Assembly: GCA_964036195.1 (NCBI GenBank)
Contig: OZ038458.1
Coordinates: 25,929,832 to 25,993,831 of the forward strand
Source: Sphaerolaimus hirsutus
Lineage: Eukaryota; Nematoda; Chromadorea; Monhysterida; Sphaerolaimidae
Length of the DNA stretch: 64,000 bases
Reading direction: 5' to 3'
Shown here: piece after piece, positions 52,601 through 58,600 of the stretch
Layout: every line of letters starts with the position of its first letter
Position numbering within the stretch: position 1 is the first letter of the stretch
The notes under the pieces: generated by a model
What the model was told of the DNA's origin: nothing
The model's input: the letters and a program-made list of their open reading frames with translations, nothing else
Database searches by the model: none
Program-made: the position numbers and the translations under genes

Positions 52601-55600
52601 GTGTGATACTGTGTCCCTCGGGATTAGTGAATTCGTCCAATTGTTGCCATACAGCAGTGTGCACACTGTCTGGCGAGTCAGCGGTTGCGTTTGTCGCATT
52701 TCTTGCGTTTCTCTGCCGCGCAATAGCAGAGTTCACGTTACTGAAAAATTGCTCATACGTTTGCCCATTGGCAATATTCAGATTTTGCGAACGCGTGATT
52801 CTATCGGTGTGTGGCGGGGTTCGCTCCATTTTTGTTTTAAATTCTGTGTGGAGAGATCTTTTTCAGTGCCCGATGGCAGTGTCTATGATCACTCCAGATG
52901 AATTTTTCATTCAATTGCCCCTATTCCATATTCAGTGTGGAAAGATCTTTTTCAGTGCCCTTTGGCAGTGTTCACGATCAGTCCAGACAAATTGGATGGC
53001 ATCAAATTGTCCCAGGGACAATTGTGTAGCTTGTTGTGGGAGTCCCTACCCCGCCCGAAAAGCGTAGAAGTGCTCGTCCACCAAGTGTTTAGACAATTCA
53101 AATGCTTGCAAGCGAGAAGTCCAGGGTTCGATCCCCTGCTCGTCCACCAAGTGTTTAGAGCGCAGTTCTATTTTTATGCTTTATTCGAGTCCTCACAACA
53201 GCTGCTCATTGTACCCGTTTGAGCTCTTAAATGGCAAAATCACAGGATTACACAAGAATCACATTTACAGGAAATATCCATATGATCACAATATCATATC
53301 ACGCATGCAGTTTTCTGTGGCACAATCACATCGAGATTAAGGCGAAACCAGGAAAAACTATTTGCTATGATCCATACCACAAGATAGCTGAGATTGTGCT
53401 CTTTCAGAATCCACTGCTTTTCAGATGGTTCACTGTCACGATTTTATACCTAAGAAATCAAAAAGGTGAAAATTTGACAATCTGACGTCATTGCATCACG
53501 ATTGAGGCTGTAACTGAGGATACATATAGGCTTTATTTTATACCATTGTGAAGCTGAGAATGTGCTCTTTCTGAATCCACAGACTTTTCAGGGGTTTAAG
53601 GAAGGGAATTTACCCAAGAGGCCAAAACGTGATGGCAGGGGAGATTTTGGCTGATTGAGTTGCAAATCACGCCTTAACTGTGTCCGGGACAAGGCAGTAG
53701 ACACACACCGTTGCGAAGACAAGAATGTCCTCTATCACAATTCACAGACTTTTTGGGGTGTTCCCCTCATGTCACATATACCTAAGAAAGCAAAACGTGC
53801 CGCATGCAGTTTTCTGCGGCACAGTCACATCGAGATTAAGGCAAAACCAGGCAAAACTATTTGCTATGATTCATACCACAAGATAGCTGAGATTGTGCTC
53901 TTTCAGAATCCACTGCTTTCCAGATGGTTCACCGTCACAATTTTATACCTAAGAAATAAAAAGGTGAAAATTTGACAATCTGACGTCATTGCATCAACCA
54001 TTGTGAAGCTGAGTATGTGCTCTTTCTGAATCCACAGACTTTTCAGGGGTTTAATGAAGGGAATTTACCCAAGAGGACAAAAGTGATGGCAGGGGAGATT
54101 TTGGCCGATTGAGTCGCGAATCACGCCTTAACCGTGTCCGGGACAAGGCAGTTGACACACACCATTGTGAAGCCAAAGGATCCCTCTATCAGAAAACACA
54201 GACTTTTTGGGGTGTTCCACTCAAGTCACATATACCTAAGAAAGCAAAACGTGCCGTGTGCAGTTTTTTGTGGCACAGTCGCATTGCGATTGAGGCAAAA
54301 CCAGGAAAAACTATTTGCTATGGTTCATACCACAAGATAGCTGAGATTGTGCTTTTTCAGAATCCACTGCCTCCCAGAAGGTTAAGACACAATTCTATAC
54401 CTAAGAAATCCAACATCTGTAGATTTGATGCATTTTTGATTTCTTATGTATAAAAGCATGATGGTCAACCTTCTGGTAGGCAGTGGATTATGAAACAGCA
54501 CAATCTCAGCTATCTTGTGGTGTGAATCATAGCAAAAAGTTTTTCCTGGTTTCACCTCAATCGCGATGTGACTGTGCCGCAGAAAACTGCATGTGGCACG
54601 TTTTGCTTTCTTAGGTATATGTGACCTGAGTGGAACACCACAAAAAGTCTGTGTATTCTGATAGAGGACTATCTCGGCTTTGCAACAATGTGTGTCTACT
54701 GCCTTGTCCCGGACACGGTTAAGGTGTGATTCGCGATGCAATAGGCCAGAATCACCCCTGCATGCACGTTCTGGCTTCTTTGGTAAATTCCCTTCATTAA
54801 ACCCCCGAAAAGTCGGTGGATTCAGAAAGAGCACATTCTCGGCTTCACAACGGTATAAAATAAAGCCTATATGTATCCTCAGTTACGGCCTCAATCGTGA
54901 TGCAATGACGTCAGATTGTCAAATGTCCACCTTTTTGATTTCTTAGGTATAAAATCGTGACAGTGAACCTTCTGGAAAGCAGTGGATTCTGAAAGAGCAC
55001 AATCTCAGCTATCTTGTGGTATGAATCATAGCAAATAGTTTTGCCTGGTTTCGCCGTAATCACGATGTGACTGTGCCGCAGAAAACTGGACGCGGCACTT
55101 TTTGCTTTCTTAGGTATATGTGACCTGAGGGGAACACCCCAAAAAGTCTGTGTATTCTGATAGAGGACTATCTCGGCTTTGCGACAATGTGTGTCTACTG
55201 CCTTGTCCCAGACACGGTTAAGGCGCAATTCGCGACACAATAGGCCAGAATCACCCATGCCAGCACGTTTTAGCCTCTTGGGTAAATTCCCTTCATTAAA
55301 CACCTGAAAAGTCTGTGGATTCAGAAATAGCACATTCTCGGCTTCACAACGGTATAAAAAAAAGACTCTATGTATCCTCAGTTACGGCCTCAATCGTGAT
55401 GCAATGATGTCAGATTGTCAAATTTTCACCTTTTTGATTTCTTAGGTATAAAATCGTGACGGTGAACCATCTGGAAAGCAGTGGATTCTGAAAGAGCACA
55501 ATCTCAGCTATGATGTGGTATGAATCATAGCAAATAGTTTTGCCTGGTTTCGCCGTAATCGCAATGTGACTGTGCTGCAGAGTTGTACAAATACTGGTAT

Positions 55601-58600
55601 TTTTGGAAAACGTAAACGTAAGCGTAAATACCTTTTCTAAATTGTGAGTATTAATACTGAAAACGTAAAATACTTTTAAAATACACGGGTAAATGAAAAT
55701 AAAACGTAAACGTAAAAATTTCTTTGGTTGAGCACTTAAAATGATCAGAATGATGTGGCAATCACTTTTATGAAGCAATTACAATGATTACAAATGAAAG
55801 ATAAAATATTTAATTCACTACAATGTCCATAGCCACTATTGTCAACTGATCGGAGTCGTAGCTGTACAGAGAATGGAACTATCTCTGTCATAAACTGACA
55901 ACAAATTTTGAACAAAAAAGTAAGATAAATATAAAATATAAAAATGATTTGAAGTTCAACAAAATTTTAGATTCGCTCATCAGATCACGTATCGGGTATA
56001 ATGGATTTCACAGTAGGCATATTTATTTGATGGGAGGTTTACAAAATAGGCAAAAACGGTTGGGTAAATATATCGCTGTTTTTTGAAATATGAATAAGCA
56101 CATACTATGGACAAAATTGCACAGCACATGAAGCCTTGGCTGGTGCTTTTCCCGGTGCCTTTTACTCTGGCCCTGGTGCTAGCACCTTTGGCACCGGCAA
56201 AAAAATGGCACCGCACCGCACCAGCACCGGTGCTATTCTGAAAAAAATGGGACCAGCATGGCACCCTTGAAGATTGCAATGGCACCGCACCAGCACCGGT
56301 GCTGGTGCCCTTCAGTATTTTCCATACCATTTTTACGTTTTCTCTGGTACCCGGGTAATTGTGCCAGGAAAACGTAACAAAACGTAATGGTATTTTTGGA
56401 AAACGTAAACGTAAACGTAAATATAAATACCCAAATAACCGGGTATTTCGGGTAAACGTAAATACGTTTTTCCAACTCTGCTGTGCTGCAGAAAATTGCA
56501 CACGGGACGTTTTGCTTTCTTAGGTATATGTGACCTGAGGGGAACACCCCAAAAAGTCTGTGAATTCTGATAGAGGACATTCTTGGCTTCGCAACGGTGT
56601 GTGTCTATGGCCTTGTCCCAGGCACGGTTAAGGCGTGAATCATGATGCAATTGGTTGGAATCATCTCTGCCAGCACGTTTTTGCTTCTTAGGTATACGTG
56701 ACCTGAGGGGAACACCCCAAAAAGTCTGTGAATTCTGATAGAGGACATTCTTGGCTTCGCAACGGTGTGTGTCTACTGCCTTGTCCCAGACACGGTTAAG
56801 GCGTGAATCAAGACGCAATCAGCCGGAATCAGCTCTGCCAGCATATTTTGGTTTCTTAGGTAAGTTGGTTTCAGCAAATCCCTGAAAAGTATGTGGATTC
56901 TGAAAGAGCACATTCTCAGCTTTGCAACAATATAAAATATGGCCATTATATTTTTATAGGCAAGTGCCCAACAGCGAATAATGTCAGAAATGCCCAATTT
57001 TGGAAATATTCACTTTCAATTATATGCAATATATAGGAATGAAAATTTTACATGTTTTTCACAACTCACTGGACCCATTGGAGTACCTTAGGACCATTTT
57101 TGCAATTTTCTTTTTTTTATCGGTGTCCAGGGTTTGTTCCTGGAGTGGCTATTGACTCGTGGACTGACTCATATACAGTTTTAAATGCTTATAAACACGT
57201 ATACATCCGTGTAATTGCTTGTTTTTTATACGTCTGAGTATGGAGGATTTCGGAAATTTTCTGGCGAAATAATAGAGCCCCCCTCGAATAACCCCCCCCC
57301 CTCGAATTATCCCCCCCTAAAATTTTGCTGGCGAAATAATAAACCCCCTGGGGGTATTTCGAGGTAATACGGTATACAGGTATATCAGATGAGTCGAGTG
57401 CTATATATACCGTATTTCCTCGAATTACCCACCGGGGGGGTGGGTTTCAGAGCGGAAATTTTGAGGGGGGTAAAACGAGGGGGGTATTTAGAGGGGGGTT
57501 TATTATTTCGCCAGAAATTTTTTGAAATCCCAGTACTAAATAGTCGTCTGAAACGTACTCAGACATCGACAAATGCAACAAAAACAGCCATGTATAAGAG
57601 TCTATTGACTTATATACGCATGTAGATGGTTTAAACCATGCTCAATTGTAACACAGTCATTGTTTTTACGTGTGTTATGCATCACCCGGATAACAAACAA
57701 CAGTACGTTCTCTATACACTCAATTTGGGGGGGTATTTCGAGGGGGGGGGGTTATTAATTCATAGTGTCCATTTTGAGGGGGGTATTTCGAGGGGGGGTA
57801 TTTCGAAGGGGGGGGGGCATTTGGAGGAAATATGGTATGTGTTATATATAGCCATACAACGGCTATGGAGCTATGGGATAACATAGTAAGCGGTGCTTTG
57901 TGCAAAAAATCCATTTTTATGTCAACTCATCAGGTATATTGCCTTTCATGGCTTGTGACTTTCCGAGAAATTGTTTCTACCAATAAAATCAATCTGCCAG
58001 CACAACACGCTAGACTAAACTTCAGTGAACTGAGTACTGAATGACGTGAACTGTGATTAACCCTCAAAGATGCACAAAAACATTTGCAGTCATCCCCAGA
58101 GGGTTTGGATATACCATCAGCTACCTATTGGGTATATGTCATGTTTGCAATTGCCGAGATCCTGGTGTCAGATTCAATTTGAACGTAGGACACGCGTAAG
58201 GCACCCGCATACGAAATTGTGCATGGATAGGGTTGGGAAAAACCATTGTTTCAAGTTGATTTGAAAACTAATTAATTTTTATTATTTAAAAAAAATCTAT
58301 TAAAAATGATTTAATAAAAATATAATCAGAAATTGTCCAGCTGAGGGCATAGAGTGAAAAACTGTTAAGTGAAAAAATGTGGCCACACAAGCTAGTTTTC
58401 AATGTTCCTTTTTGAAAACTCGTAAATCAGCATTGAACGCATTGAGTTTTCTAGAATAGGTCGTTTTTACTCTCCGTCAACTGTAGATGACGGACACCTC
58501 ATTCTAGAAAACTCAAATGCATTCAATGCAGATCTACAAGTTTTCAAAATTTTGGTTGAAAACTAGCTTGTGTGGTGCCAATATGTTACCAATACCAATT

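Larger units (their letters stand above)
43192..53301 (-). mobile_element. Young Ty3/Gypsy-type LTR retrotransposon carrying two extra intron-bearing genes
   Basis: Complete element of 10,110 bp on the minus strand. The two 150-bp LTRs (53152-53301 and 43192-43341) show no difference by eye. They start TG and end CA, and are bracketed by a 5-bp duplication CGCAT (43187-43191 and 53302-53306). Flanks fuse to the uninterrupted satellite sequence GTGCCGCATGCAG, found intact at about 53798, so everything between the LTRs came with the insertion or entered later. Order in element sense: LTR, PBS, gag-protease-RT, integrase with GPY/F-like end, antisense gene, sense gene, PPT, LTR. Most of RNase H is deleted. 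Identical LTRs imply recent integration, probably with proteins supplied in trans or before the deletion. Confidence 0.9.
41866..57178. mobile_element. Foldback-like DNA transposon with satellite arms
   Basis: Its ends are inverted copies of a roughly 30-bp repeat (41866-41900 and 57146-57178; TATATGAGTCAGTCCACGAG... and complement). From each end runs a tandem satellite, in plus orientation to about 54428 and in minus orientation from there, so the whole is a giant inverted repeat. Drosophila FB/Galileo elements have the same build: long inverted arms of direct repeats. Its left flank is the first half of a TA-target MITE and its right flank the second half, showing insertion into that MITE. 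The target duplication could not be decided and no transposase is present. Later guests are the LTR element and an hAT element. Confidence 0.6.
41659..57374. mobile_element. TA-target MITE split by the foldback element
   Basis: Left half 41659-41865 (TA-CCGTATTACCTTG...) and right half 57179-57374 (...TCGAGGTAATACGG-TA) together make one ordinary-length member. Confidence 0.65.

Noticed and set aside
53105-53149. A tRNA gene
   Set aside because: Only the 3' half from the anticodon loop is present, with encoded CCA, directly beside an LTR. It is a primer-derived sequence, not a gene.
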